This document shows positions 7,042 to 15,544 of a stretch of 64,000 bases of DNA, piece after piece; position 1 is the first letter of the stretch; the number at the start of each line of letters is the position of its first letter. Both the position numbers and the translations under genes were made by a program. The stretch covers positions 248,001 to 312,000 of the forward strand of contig NZ_JADDOL010000001.1 in the NCBI RefSeq assembly GCF_016906305.1, in the 5' to 3' direction. Source of the DNA: Alloalcanivorax marinus. Lineage in GTDB: Bacteria; Pseudomonadota; Gammaproteobacteria; Pseudomonadales; Alcanivoracaceae. The notes under the pieces are model-generated. The model saw only the letters and a list, made by a program, of their open reading frames with translations, searched no databases and had not been told where the DNA came from.

Positions 7042-9539
7042 AGCGCCTGTCGATTCCGGCCGGCCTGGCGGTGCTGGTCGCCGCCCTGGTGATGGTCTTC
7101 TTTCTCAACAGTTACTACGTCTACGTGCTGGCCAATGTGGCGCTGATCGCCATTGTCGGCGTGGGCCTCAACGTATTGCTCGGCCTCACCGGGCAGATTT
7201 CCTTCGGCCATGTGGGCTTCTATGCCATCGGTGCCTATACCGTGGCGATCCTCACCAGCCAGGCGGGCTGGTCGTTCTGGCCGGCCTGGCTGGCCGGCGC
7301 GCTGGTGGCCACCGTGGCCGGTCTGATACTGGCCCTGCCCGCCCTGCGGGTGAAAGGGCCCTACCTGGCCATGGTCACCATCGCGTTCAGCTTTATCGTT
7401 CAGCACGCCATTATCGAAATGGAAGCGCTCACCGGTGGCCAGAACGGCATCATGGGCATCGCCGCGCCGACCTTGAGCGCGGACTGGAGTATTGAACAAA
7501 CCGTGGCGGTGCTGGCGCTGCTTACCCTGGCGACGTCACTGGTGGCCTATACGCTGCTGGCCCGGGGCACCTGGGGCGCCGCCATGCGCGCGGTGAAGGA
7601 CAGTGAAACCGCCGCCGAGTCGGTGGGCCTGGGACCGCTGGTGATCAAGACCGTGGCGTTCATGGTGTCGGCGGGTCTGGCTGGTCTGGCCGGCGGCCTG
7701 TTCGCGCCGCTGGCCGGCTTCGTGACGCCGGACACCTTCAGTTTCATGCAGTCGATCCTGTTCGTGCTGGTGGTGATCGTGGGGGGCGCCGGTTCGGTGA
7801 TCGGGCCGGTGATCGGCGCCGCCATCCTGGGCATGCTGCCGGAACTGCTGGCCACCCTGGAGGCCTACCGGTTGCTGTTCTTCGGCGGCCTGTTGCTGGT
7901 GGTATTGCTGGTGGCGCCCAACGGTCTGATCGGCCTGGGCGCGGATTTACTGGCCCGGTTGCGTGGCGCGGGCGGCGCGCCCCGGGCGCGGGTGGTGACC
8001 GCCGGCGCCGGCCACTCGCTGTCCGAGCGTCCGCGCCAGGGGCTGCGTCTGAACGGCCTGAGCATGACCTTCGGCGGCGTGCGCGCGGTCAGCGACCTGA
8101 CCATGGAAGTGCCGGCGGCGTCGGTGACCAGCCTGATCGGCCCCAACGGCGCCGGCAAGACCACGGTGCTGAACATGGTGAGCGGCTTCTACCCGCCCAC
8201 CGCCGGCCACTTCGCCCTCGGTGAACGCACCCTGGGCGCCGGGCGCGCCTTCCGCATCGCCCGCCACGGCGTGGCCCGCACCTATCAGACCTCGCAGCTG
8301 TTCGACACCCTGTCGGTGGCCGACAACGTGGCCCTGGCCGCCTGCCGGGGCCGGCTCGGCAACCTGCTCGGCGCGCGCCGCTATCTGTCCAGGGCGGCAC
8401 GCCAACGGGCCGCCGGTCTGTTGGCGTTCTGCGGCTATCAAGGGCCGCTGGACGTGCCCGCCTCGCAACTGCCCCACGTGGACCGGCGGCTGGTGGAAAT
8501 CGCCCGCGCCCTGGCCACCGACCCGGACGCCCTGCTGCTGGACGAACCGGCGGCGGGCCTGTCCCGGGAAGACACCGACCGGCTGGCGGCGCTGCTGCGC
8601 GCCATTGCCGACGCCGGCGTGGCGGTGATGGTGGTGGAGCACGATATGGAATTGGTGATGCGGGTGTCCGATCAGGTGGTGGTGCTGGACACCGGCCGCC
8701 TGCTGGCCGCCGGCAAACCGGAGCAGGTGCGTGCCGACCCGGCGGTGCGCCGGGCCTATCTGGGCGAGGATCTGGGTGACGCGCGGCCGGTGGCGGCGCG
8801 GCCGCCGCGCACCGGCCCGGAATGGCTGGGCGTCAACAAGCTGGTGGCCGGCTACGGCGCCGAGCCGGTGCTGCACGGCATCAGCCTGAAGGTGCGCCAG
8901 GGGGAAATGGTGGCGCTGCTGGGCGCCAACGGCGCCGGCAAATCCACCTTGATGCGCGCCCTGGCCGGGCTCCATCCGGTGCAGGCCGGTGGTGTGCATC
9001 TGGACGGCCAGGCGCTGGAAAAAATGCCCGCCGAGGCCATCGTGCGTCAGGGTCTGGTGCTGGTGCCGGAGGGGCGGCAGGTGTTTCCGGAGCTGTCGGT
9101 GCAGGACAACATCCGCCTGGGCGCCTTCCTATGTCCGGCGGACCGGGAGACGCGCCTGGAGGAAATGTTCGAGCGCTTCCCGCGGCTGCGCGAGCGGCGC
9201 CATCAGCGCGCCGGTCTGCTGTCCGGCGGTGAGCAGCAGATGCTGGCGGTGGCCCGGGGGCTGATGAGCCGGCCCCGGGTGCTGCTGCTGGACGAGCCGT
9301 CCCTGGGGCTGGCGCCGAAGATCATCGATGAACTGTTCGCGGCGCTGGATCAGCTGCGCCGGGAAAACATGACCATCGTGCTGGTGGACCAGATGGCGGC
9401 GCTGGCCCTGTCCCTGGCGGACCGCGCCTACGTGATCGAAGGCGGCCGGGTGATGGCCGAGGGCACCGCCCGGGAGATCGCCGCCAGCCCGGAGCTGGCG
9501 GACGCCTACCTGGGTGCGTCTACTCCTGCAGCAGGCTGA
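7038..9539 (+). CDS. LivM-LivG-LivF triple fusion: HAAT ABC importer permease with two ATPase domains
   Basis: One open frame of 833 residues joins three subunits that are normally separate. Residues about 1-310 are the second permease (LivM-like, about ten membrane segments, with GLTGQISFGHVGFYAIGAY). Residues about 335-590 are the first ATPase (LivG-like): Walker A GPNGAGKTT at about 368-376, Walker B ALLLDEPAAGL near 497, and VVEHDM. Residues about 595-830 are the second ATPase (LivF-like): Walker A GANGAGKST at about 628, LSGGEQQ near 726, Walker B VLLLDEPSLGL near 747, and VLVDQM, the Q being usual in LivF. The first ATPase carries LPHVDRR where LivG normally has a glycine-containing signature. 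The 3' end overlaps glyS tail-to-tail by 20 bases. Confidence 0.9.
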   Translation: MKRLSIPAGLAVLVAALVMVFFLNSYYVYVLANVALIAIVGVGLNVLLGLTGQISFGHVGFYAIGAYTVAILTSQAGWSFWPAWLAGALVATVAGLILALPALRVKGPYLAMVTIAFSFIVQHAIIEMEALTGGQNGIMGIAAPTLSADWSIEQTVAVLALLTLATSLVAYTLLARGTWGAAMRAVKDSETAAESVGLGPLVIKTVAFMVSAGLAGLAGGLFAPLAGFVTPDTFSFMQSILFVLVVIVGGAGSVIGPVIGAAILGMLPELLATLEAYRLLFFGGLLLVVLLVAPNGLIGLGADLLARLRGAGGAPRARVVTAGAGHSLSERPRQGLRLNGLSMTFGGVRAVSDLTMEVPAASVTSLIGPNGAGKTTVLNMVSGFYPPTAGHFALGERTLGAGRAFRIARHGVARTYQTSQLFDTLSVADNVALAACRGRLGNLLGARRYLSRAARQRAAGLLAFCGYQGPLDVPASQLPHVDRRLVEIARALATDPDALLLDEPAAGLSREDTDRLAALLRAIADAGVAVMVVEHDMELVMRVSDQVVVLDTGRLLAAGKPEQVRADPAVRRAYLGEDLGDARPVAARPPRTGPEWLGVNKLVAGYGAEPVLHGISLKVRQGEMVALLGANGAGKSTLMRALAGLHPVQAGGVHLDGQALEKMPAEAIVRQGLVLVPEGRQVFPELSVQDNIRLGAFLCPADRETRLEEMFERFPRLRERRHQRAGLLSGGEQQMLAVARGLMSRPRVLLLDEPSLGLAPKIIDELFAALDQLRRENMTIVLVDQMAALALSLADRAYVIEGGRVMAEGTAREIAASPELADAYLGASTPAAG

Positions 9540-11598
9540 TGTCGGCCACGTTCAGGAACAGATCGCGCAGGAAACTGAGCAGGGCCAGGCGGTTGCCACG
9601 CACCGCCGGGTCCTCGGCCATCACCATGACGGTGTCGAAGAAGGCGTCCACCGGCTCGCGCAGTTCCGCCAGCAGGGCCAGCACCGCCTCGTAGTCGCCC
9701 GCTTCCAGCAGCGGCTCGCTGCGTTCGTAGGCGTCCACCACCAGATTGGTGAGGGTCTGCTCCGCTTCGTCTTCCAGCAGGGCGCCGTCGATTTCCTCCG
9801 GCGGCGCCTCGTCCAGTTTGGCGAGAATATTGGACACCCGCTTGTTGGCGGCGGCCAGGGCGGCGGCTTCCTCGCGCTGGCGGAAGGCGGCCACCGCCTT
9901 CACCCGGCGGTCGAAATCCAGCGGCCGGCGGCAGGCGTCGTCGATGGCCAGCACCGACAGGATCACCGGGGTGGCGATGCCCTGCTCCTGGTACATGGCC
10001 CGGTAGCGGCCCTTCACGAACTCGAACGCCTCGTCCACCTGACCGGCGTCGATGCGGCCTTCCAGCTGCTCCGCGGCCTGGGCCAGCAGGTCGCGCAGAT
10101 CCAGATCCAGACCGCCTTCGATAATGATGCGCAGAATGCCCAGGGTGGCCCGGCGCAGCGCGTAGGGGTCCTTGGTGCCGGTGGGCGTCTGGCCGATGCC
10201 GAAGATGCCCACCAGGGTATCGATCTTGTCCGCCAGGGACACCGCCTGCCCGGTCTTGGTGTTCGGCAGGCTGTCGCCGGCGAAGCGTGGCAGGTACTGC
10301 TCGTGCAGCGCCTCCGCCAGTTCCTCCGGCAGCCCTTCGTTGCGGGCCAGGTAGTAGCCCATGATGCCCTGCATGGTGTCGAACTCGTAGACCATCTCGC
10401 TGTTGAGATCGGCCTTGCAAAGCGCGCCGGCGCGGCGCGCCAGTTGCTCGTCGCCACCAATATGACCGGCGATCACGCCGGCCAGGGCCCCGATGCGCTC
10501 GCACTTGTCGGCGAGCGTGCCGAGCCGCTGCTGGAACACCACCTGGGCCAGGCCCCGGGCGTGCTGCTCCAGCGGTTTTTTGCAGTCGTTGTCGTAGAAG
10601 AAGGCGGCGTCCGCCAGGCGCGGGCGGATCACCTTCTCATTGCCGGCGATCACCTGCTGGGGATCGCGGGACTGAATATTGCTGATGGTGATGAAGGTGG
10701 GCGTCAGCTTGCCGTCCGCGTCCAGCACCGAGAAATACTTCTGGTGCTCTTCCATGGCGCTGATCAGCGCCTCCTGGGGCACGCGCAGGAAGTCCTCGTC
10801 GAAGCGACCGGCCAGAGCCACCGGCCATTCCACCAGGGCGGTGACCTCGTCGAGCAGATCGTCGTCGATACGCGCCTCGCCACCGGCATCGCGGCCGGCC
10901 TGTTCCGCCTGCTGGCGGATCAGCTCCCGGCGGCGGGCGAAGTCGGCGATCACCTTGCCGTCCTGCTCCAGGCGGGTGGCATAGTCCCCGGCCTCGGCCA
11001 GTTCGATGGCGTCCGGCGCGTGAAAGCGGTGGCCGTAGGAGGCGCGGCCGGCTTGCTGATCCAGCAGCTCGAACTCGATCACCTCGGTGCCGAACAGGGC
11101 CACCAGCCAATGGGCCGGGCGCACGAACTGCACCTTGCGGCGTCCCCAGCGCATGCGCTTGGGAATCGGCAGCTTGTTCACCGCCTGGGTCACGAATTCC
11201 GGCACCAGCTCGGTGACCGCGCGGCCGGATTCCTCCAGCCGGGCGAACAGGCGCTCGCCCTTGTCGGTCTGCTGGCGGTCCAGCTGGTCCACGGTCAGGC
11301 CCACGGAGGCGGCGAAGCCCTCGGCGGCCTTGGTGGGGTTGCCGTCCTTGTCGAAGGCGGCCTGCACCGCCGGGCCCAGACGCTCCACCTGCCGGTCCGG
11401 CTGGCGGGCTTCCAGGTCGCGCACCAGCACCGCCAGGCGGCGCGGCGCGGCGAAGCTTTCCACGGCGCCATGGCCGAGGCCGGCGTCGTCAAGCTGGCGC
11501 ACCAGCTCCTCGGTGAGGGCGGCGCTCAGGGCCGGCAGGGCCTTGGGCGGCAGTTCCTCGGTGCCCAGTTCGATCAACAGATCCCGTTGCTGGCTCAT
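9520..11598 (-). CDS. glyS: Glycine--tRNA ligase beta subunit
   Basis: The beta subunit of the bacterial alpha2beta2 glycyl-tRNA synthetase, which charges tRNA-Gly. Its 692 residues match the usual 680-700. It opens with the characteristic [22 protein letters not shown]-type regions are replaced by the usual RMRWG and TFITISNI family blocks, and it ends in the C-terminal HD-like and anticodon-binding region. The start overlaps the glyQ stop as ATGA, so the two subunits are coupled. The stop is TAG and lies 20 bases inside the convergent ABC fusion gene, leaving no room for a terminator between them. Confidence 0.97.
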   Translation of the reverse strand: MSQQRDLLIELGTEELPPKALPALSAALTEELVRQLDDAGLGHGAVESFAAPRRLAVLVRDLEARQPDRQVERLGPAVQAAFDKDGNPTKAAEGFAASVGLTVDQLDRQQTDKGERLFARLEESGRAVTELVPEFVTQAVNKLPIPKRMRWGRRKVQFVRPAHWLVALFGTEVIEFELLDQQAGRASYGHRFHAPDAIELAEAGDYATRLEQDGKVIADFARRRELIRQQAEQAGRDAGGEARIDDDLLDEVTALVEWPVALAGRFDEDFLRVPQEALISAMEEHQKYFSVLDADGKLTPTFITISNIQSRDPQQVIAGNEKVIRPRLADAAFFYDNDCKKPLEQHARGLAQVVFQQRLGTLADKCERIGALAGVIAGHIGGDEQLARRAGALCKADLNSEMVYEFDTMQGIMGYYLARNEGLPEELAEALHEQYLPRFAGDSLPNTKTGQAVSLADKIDTLVGIFGIGQTPTGTKDPYALRRATLGILRIIIEGGLDLDLRDLLAQAAEQLEGRIDAGQVDEAFEFVKGRYRAMYQEQGIATPVILSVLAIDDACRRPLDFDRRVKAVAAFRQREEAAALAAANKRVSNILAKLDEAPPEEIDGALLEDEAEQTLTNLVVDAYERSEPLLEAGDYEAVLALLAELREPVDAFFDTVMVMAEDPAVRGNRLALLSFLRDLFLNVADISLLQE

Positions 11599-12581
11599 TG
11601 TTTGCCCCCCTTCTGTTTCTTCGCCGCCTTCTGATCCTGTTGCCGGAGCTGGGCTTCCACTTCCTCGCGGATGTCCGCGTCGGCCATCGGGAAGCCCAGC
11701 TTGCGGCGGGCGTCGAAATAGGCCTGGGCCACGGCCCGGGCCAGGGTGCGCACGCGCAGGATGAAACGCTGGCGTTCGGTGACCGAGATCGCCTTGCGCG
11801 CGTCCAGCAGGTTGAAGGTGTGGGAGGCTTTCAAAACATATTCATAGGCGGGCAGCGGCAGGCCCGCTTCGATCAGCTTGGTGGACTCCGCCTCGAACAG
11901 ATCGAACTGGCCGAACAGCGCTTCCACATTGGCGTATTCGAAGTTGAAGGTGGACATCTCCACCTCGTTTTGCAGGAACACGTCGCCATAGGTGACGGTG
12001 CCGGACGGGCCCCGGGACCACACCAGGTCGTAGACCGAATCCACGCCCTGGATGTACATGGCCAGCCGTTCCAGGCCGTAGGTAATCTCGCCGGTGACCG
12101 GGTAGCAATCAATGCCGCCGACCTGCTGGAAGTAGGTGAACTGGGTCACCTCCATGCCGTTGAGCCACACTTCCCAGCCCAGGCCCCAGGCGCCCAGGGT
12201 GGGCGATTCCCAGTTGTCCTCGACGAAGCGGATATCGTGGGTGAGCGGATCGAAACCGAGCTGGCGCAGGGAATCCAGGTACAGTTCCTGGATGTTGTCC
12301 GGCGACGGTTTAAGCACCACCTGGAACTGGTAGTAATGCTGCAGCCGGTTCGGGTTCTCGCCGTAACGGCCGTCGGTGGGCCGCCGCGAGGGCTGCACAT
12401 AGGCGCTGTTCCAGTTCTCCGGGCCGATGGCGCGCAGGAAGGTGCTGGGGTGAAAGGTCCCCGCGCCCACTTCCATGTCCAGGGGCTGCACGACCACGCA
12501 GCCCTGTCGGGCCCAGTATTGCTGCAGGGCCAGAATCAGGCCCTGGAAGGTGCTTACGTCCGCTTGCGGTTGATCCGCCAT
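11595..12581 (-). CDS. glyQ: Glycine--tRNA ligase alpha subunit
   Basis: The catalytic alpha subunit of heterotetrameric glycyl-tRNA synthetase; 328 residues. It contains the class II synthetase sequence [32 protein letters not shown] written here as family blocks: a start of [13 protein letters not shown], then [14 protein letters not shown], and [10 protein letters not shown] and [15 protein letters not shown] further on. It ends in a lysine-rich tail ([12 protein letters not shown]). I chose ATG 12581 ([15 protein letters not shown]), the usual length for GlyQ; an upstream extension in frame lacks family similarity. It is first in the glyQ-glyS operon and divergent from tag. Confidence 0.97.
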   Translation of the reverse strand: MADQPQADVSTFQGLILALQQYWARQGCVVVQPLDMEVGAGTFHPSTFLRAIGPENWNSAYVQPSRRPTDGRYGENPNRLQHYYQFQVVLKPSPDNIQELYLDSLRQLGFDPLTHDIRFVEDNWESPTLGAWGLGWEVWLNGMEVTQFTYFQQVGGIDCYPVTGEITYGLERLAMYIQGVDSVYDLVWSRGPSGTVTYGDVFLQNEVEMSTFNFEYANVEALFGQFDLFEAESTKLIEAGLPLPAYEYVLKASHTFNLLDARKAISVTERQRFILRVRTLARAVAQAYFDARRKLGFPMADADIREEVEAQLRQQDQKAAKKQKGGKQ

Positions 12582-12633
12582 GGTGATTCCCGTTGTTCGT
12601 TCCGATCGCCGAGCATTGAAAATGAGGGGGGCA

Positions 12634-12639
12634 AGTATA
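12634..12639 (-). promoter_or_regulatory. Candidate -10 box of the glyQ-glyS promoter
   Basis: TATACT on the minus strand lies 53 bases upstream of the glyQ start in the short gap that separates glyQ from the divergent tag gene. No strong -35 is visible at the right spacing, so this is a weak call from consensus only. Confidence 0.3.
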
Positions 12640-12696
12640 GCGTCCCCCAGGGGCCGGTGATACCGTGCTCCGGTTCTTCCGAGGAGGGTTTCACCC

Positions 12697-13257
12697 ATGG
12701 AACGCTGCCCCTGGTGCGGCACCGACCCGCTCTACGTGGCCTACCACGACAACGAATGGGGCGTGCCCGAACGCGATGCCGACCGGCTGTTCGAATTCCT
12801 GATCCTGGAAGGCGCCCAGGCGGGTCTGAGCTGGATCACGGTGCTGCGCAAGCGCGAAAACTACCGCCGCGCCATGGACGGATTCGACCCGCGCCGGATG
12901 GCGCGCTACGACGACGCCAAGGTGGCCGGCCTGCTGCAGGACCCGGGCCTGATCCGCAACCGGCTGAAGATGCGCGCGGCGGTGGACAACGCCCGCGCCT
13001 GGCTGGACCTGCAAGAAGCGGGCATCGACCCGGTGGCGCTGCTCTGGGACTTCGTGGACGGCGAGCCGCGCGTCAACCGGTTCCAAAGCCTGGCCGAGGT
13101 GCCGGCGGTGACGCCCACCGCCGAGGCCATGAGCAAGGACCTGAAAAAGCGCGGCTTCCGCTTTGTCGGCCCCACCATCATGTACGCCTTCATGCAGGCC
13201 GCCGGCCTGGTCAACGACCACCTGGTGAGCTGCCCGCGGCACCGGGATCTGGCCTGA
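12697..13257 (+). CDS. tag: DNA-3-methyladenine glycosylase I
   Basis: A base-excision repair enzyme that removes 3-methyladenine from alkylated DNA. It has 186 residues, the usual length. The structural zinc site is complete and at the same positions as in E. coli Tag: Cys4, His17, His175 and Cys179. The active-site region [19 protein letters not shown] and the [20 protein letters not shown] block are conserved. GAGGAGGG lies eight bases before the ATG. tag is divergent from glyQ, an arrangement common in Pseudomonas and relatives. Confidence 0.96.
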   Translation: MERCPWCGTDPLYVAYHDNEWGVPERDADRLFEFLILEGAQAGLSWITVLRKRENYRRAMDGFDPRRMARYDDAKVAGLLQDPGLIRNRLKMRAAVDNARAWLDLQEAGIDPVALLWDFVDGEPRVNRFQSLAEVPAVTPTAEAMSKDLKKRGFRFVGPTIMYAFMQAAGLVNDHLVSCPRHRDLA

Positions 13258-13349
13258 ATCACAGAACGGGCACCGGGGCGCAGCTTTTACATGCCCTTCA
13301 CCGAAGCTGGTACGCCCTTTGCTGGGGAACCTTCTGAACGGAGGCACCC

Positions 13350-14072
13350 ATGAAACCTGTACTGATTCTGAAAACCGGCTCCACCTTCCCGACCCTGCGG
13401 CAGCACTACGGGGATTTCGAACACTGGATAAGCAGTGGCCTGGGCGAACATACCCCGGTCCGCGTGGTGGACGCCCTGGACGGCGACGCCCTGCCCCACC
13501 CGGCGGAAGCCGCCGGCGTGGTGATCACCGGTTCCCATTCCATGCTCACCGAGGAGGCGCCCTGGATGCGCCGGCTGATGCGCTGGCTGGAGGACACCCT
13601 GGGCCTTGCCGAGGCGCCGCCGATGCTGGGCATCTGCTTCGGGCATCAACTGCTGGCGCGAACCCTGGGCGGCGACGTGGACAACCACCCGCTGGGCATG
13701 GAAGCGGGCACGGTGGCCCTGCGGCTCACGGCGGCGGCGCGCACCGACGCCCTGTTCGCCGGCCTCTGGGACCAGCCCTGGGCGCAGATGATGCACCGAC
13801 AGTCGGTGCTGGTGGCGCCGCCCGGCGTGGACGTGCTGGCCAGCAACGGCCACGACAGCTGCCAGGCGTTTCGCTACGGCCACCAGGTCTGGGGCTGCCA
13901 GTTCCATCCGGAATTCAGCGCCGATGTGACCCGGGCCTATCTGCAGGCCCAGCGCGGCGCCTTGCTCTCGGACCAGCAGGTGGACGACGCCCTGCCCCGG
14001 GTGCGCGAATGCCCGCAGGCGTCGTCCCTGCTCGGCCATTTCGCGTCCCGGGTGGTGCCCGCCGCCGCCTGA
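13350..14072 (+). CDS. Class I glutamine amidotransferase (GuaA/GATase1-like), stand-alone
   Basis: A stand-alone glutamine amidotransferase-type protein of 240 residues. The nucleophile elbow is MLGICFGHQLLA (catalytic Cys), and the His-Glu pair lies in GCQFHPEFS near the end; the early ITGSHSMLTEE block matches the GMP-synthase-like amidotransferase family. There is no attached synthetase domain, so it may act on gamma-glutamyl compounds or supply ammonia to another enzyme. GGAGG lies upstream of the ATG. It is followed by REP-like palindromes and an acetyltransferase gene. The substrate is unknown. Confidence 0.85.
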   Translation: MKPVLILKTGSTFPTLRQHYGDFEHWISSGLGEHTPVRVVDALDGDALPHPAEAAGVVITGSHSMLTEEAPWMRRLMRWLEDTLGLAEAPPMLGICFGHQLLARTLGGDVDNHPLGMEAGTVALRLTAAARTDALFAGLWDQPWAQMMHRQSVLVAPPGVDVLASNGHDSCQAFRYGHQVWGCQFHPEFSADVTRAYLQAQRGALLSDQQVDDALPRVRECPQASSLLGHFASRVVPAAA

Positions 14073-14077
14073 GCCGG

Positions 14078-14134
14078 ATCGTCGCGACGGAGGCCGCCCC
14101 TCCGCTCCCCGTAGGAGCGACTTCAGTCGCGATC
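14078..14134. repeat. REP-like palindromic element (copy 1, with a degenerate inverted partner)
   Basis: GTAGGAGCGACTTCAGTCGC at 14111-14130, followed by GATC, contains the hairpin GCGACT-TC-AGTCGC (14117-14130). A degenerate inverted copy with GATCGTCGCGACGGAGG precedes it (about 14078-14094), giving a BIME-like pair between the amidotransferase and acetyltransferase genes. The same core recurs at 17995-18050 and 27078-27157. Confidence 0.75.
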
Positions 14135-14189
14135 ATCCAACCCTTCGATTCGTGTAGCATGCGGGGTCCGCCCATCACCCCGTACGCCG

Positions 14190-14810
14190 ATGACCGACCC
14201 CTACCGCGATCAGCACAAGCAGCGCCTGGCCTATATGCCCTGGCTGTACCCGCGTCTGAAGCCGCGCCACCGGGCCTGGGCGGAACCCTGGCAGCGGGCG
14301 CTGCAGGAGGAGTGGTCCAGATTGGAGACGGTGCGCTTCGGCGCGCACTGTTTTGTGGCGCCCCAGGCGCGCCTGTTCGCCGAACCGGGCCGTGACATCG
14401 TGATCGGCGATCACACCCACATCGCCGCCGACTGCGTGCTGCACGGCCCGCTGACCCTGGGAGAGCACGTCAGCCTCAATCACCATGTCACCCTGGAAGG
14501 CGGCGCCGCCGGCATCGTCATCGGCGACCATACCCGCATCGCCGCCTATGCCACGCTGTACGCCTTCGACCACGGCCTGCGCGCGGAGCGCCTGGTCCGT
14601 GAACAGCCGGTGACCTCCCGGGGCATCGTGATCGGCCGCGACGTCTGGCTGGGGGCCCGGGCCGGCGTGGTGGACGGCGTCACCATCGGCGACCACGCGG
14701 TGGTCGGCATGGGGGCGGTGGTGACCCGGGACGTGCCGCCCTGGACCCTCGTCGCCGGCAACCCGGCACGGCCCATCGGCCGCCGGCCCGGGGCGCCGGT
14801 GGAGGTTTGA
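14190..14810 (+). CDS. Hexapeptide-repeat (left-handed beta-helix) acyltransferase
   Basis: A 206-residue transferase with a helical N-terminal part (about 1-50) and hexapeptide repeats from about residue 55 onward (IVIGDHTHIAADCVLHGPL, IVIGDHTRIAAYATLYAF, IVIGRDVWLGARAGVVDG, VTIGDHAVVGMGAVV). It ends in VTRDVPPWTLVAGNPARPIG, the classic end of maltose/galactoside O-acetyltransferase relatives. The catalytic histidine is probably in AFDHGLR. It most likely acetylates a sugar or surface polysaccharide. It is a single gene between a REP element and a TetR gene, so context says little about the substrate. Confidence 0.85.
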   Translation: MTDPYRDQHKQRLAYMPWLYPRLKPRHRAWAEPWQRALQEEWSRLETVRFGAHCFVAPQARLFAEPGRDIVIGDHTHIAADCVLHGPLTLGEHVSLNHHVTLEGGAAGIVIGDHTRIAAYATLYAFDHGLRAERLVREQPVTSRGIVIGRDVWLGARAGVVDGVTIGDHAVVGMGAVVTRDVPPWTLVAGNPARPIGRRPGAPVEV

Positions 14811-14832
14811 GACGGGCGCCCCTATTTTTCTC

Positions 14833-14863
14833 TTGAACACTGTTCACCAATCATCGTTATAAT
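14833..14863 (+). promoter_or_regulatory. Promoter and operator of the tetR-MFS/acyltransferase operon
   Basis: TTGAAC (14833-14838) and a perfect TATAAT (14858-14863) are separated by 19 bases, 40 bases upstream of the tetR start. The -35 box is covered by the inverted repeat TGAACA-C-TGTTCA (14834-14846). A repressor bound there would block the polymerase, so this is a likely TetR autoregulation site. Confidence 0.6.
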
Positions 14864-14902
14864 GCCCGCCATCGATTCTTCAGGCGACGGACGGGATCCG
14901 CC

Positions 14903-15544
14903 ATGGCACGACGCAACGAACACAGCAAACCGGAACTGCGCGCCCTGGCCATCGGCACGGTGCGCACCCTGGTGGCCGAGCAGGGCCTGGAAAAGCTCAG
15001 TGTCCGCGAGGTGGCGCGGCGGCTGGGCTATGCCCCGGCCATGCTCTACCACCTGTTCGACAACCTGGATGACCTGATCCTGCACGTCAACGCGGACACC
15101 CTGGACACCCTGCTGGACCGCATGGATGCCGCCGCCACCATGGAGAACCCGCAGGCCGCCCTGACCGCCATGGCCCACCATTATCTGGAGCTGTCCCGGG
15201 CGCAGACCCCGCTCTGGCAACTGGTGTTCGAGCACCGCATGAACCAGGGGGCGCCGGTGCCGGCCTGGTATCAGCGGCGTACCCGCAGCCTGTTCCTGAT
15301 GGTGGAGCAGCAGCTGGAGCGGCTGGCGCCCTGGGCCACCGAACGCGAGCGTCTGCTCGGCGCGCGCACGTTGTGGGGCAGCCTGCACGGCATCTGCGTG
15401 CTGTATCTGGGCGACAAACTGGACGTGGCCGGCGACGTGGATCCCCGGGAAATGGTGGACTCGCTGCTGCGTCATTATCTGGCGGACTGGTCCGTCACCA
15501 CCGATCACCGACCGCGGGGCGACCGGAAAGGAGCGCGCTCATGA
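14903..15544 (+). CDS. TetR/AcrR-family transcriptional regulator
   Basis: A repressor-type regulator of 213 residues. The N-terminal helix-turn-helix spans about residues 10-60 (LRALAIGTVRTLVAEQGLEK, LSVREVARRLGYAPAMLYHL, FDNLDDLI). The C-terminal part, with LGARTLWGSLHGICVLYLGD, matches the WHG-type ligand-binding domain. Its last codons overlap the start of the next gene as ATGA, so it is co-transcribed with the MFS/acyltransferase fusion and probably regulates it. A palindromic operator overlaps its own -35 box. The ligand may be a fatty-acyl or membrane-active compound, but that is inferred only from the neighbour. Confidence 0.9.
   Translation: MARRNEHSKPELRALAIGTVRTLVAEQGLEKLSVREVARRLGYAPAMLYHLFDNLDDLILHVNADTLDTLLDRMDAAATMENPQAALTAMAHHYLELSRAQTPLWQLVFEHRMNQGAPVPAWYQRRTRSLFLMVEQQLERLAPWATERERLLGARTLWGSLHGICVLYLGDKLDVAGDVDPREMVDSLLRHYLADWSVTTDHRPRGDRKGARS

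Noticed and set aside
8463-8515. A frameshift in the first ATPase explaining the lost signature
   Set aside because: Sequence before and after (ASQLPHVDRRLVEIARAL, LLLDEPAAGL) stays in frame with good similarity, so it is a substitution rather than a shift.
7038-9539. Three separate genes livM, livG and livF
   Set aside because: There are no stop codons or credible internal starts with ribosome sites between the domains; the frame is continuous.
9514-11634. A 706-codon plus-strand open frame across glyS
   Set aside because: It mirrors glyS, an essential gene with clear similarity; the shadow protein is low in complexity and has no motif.
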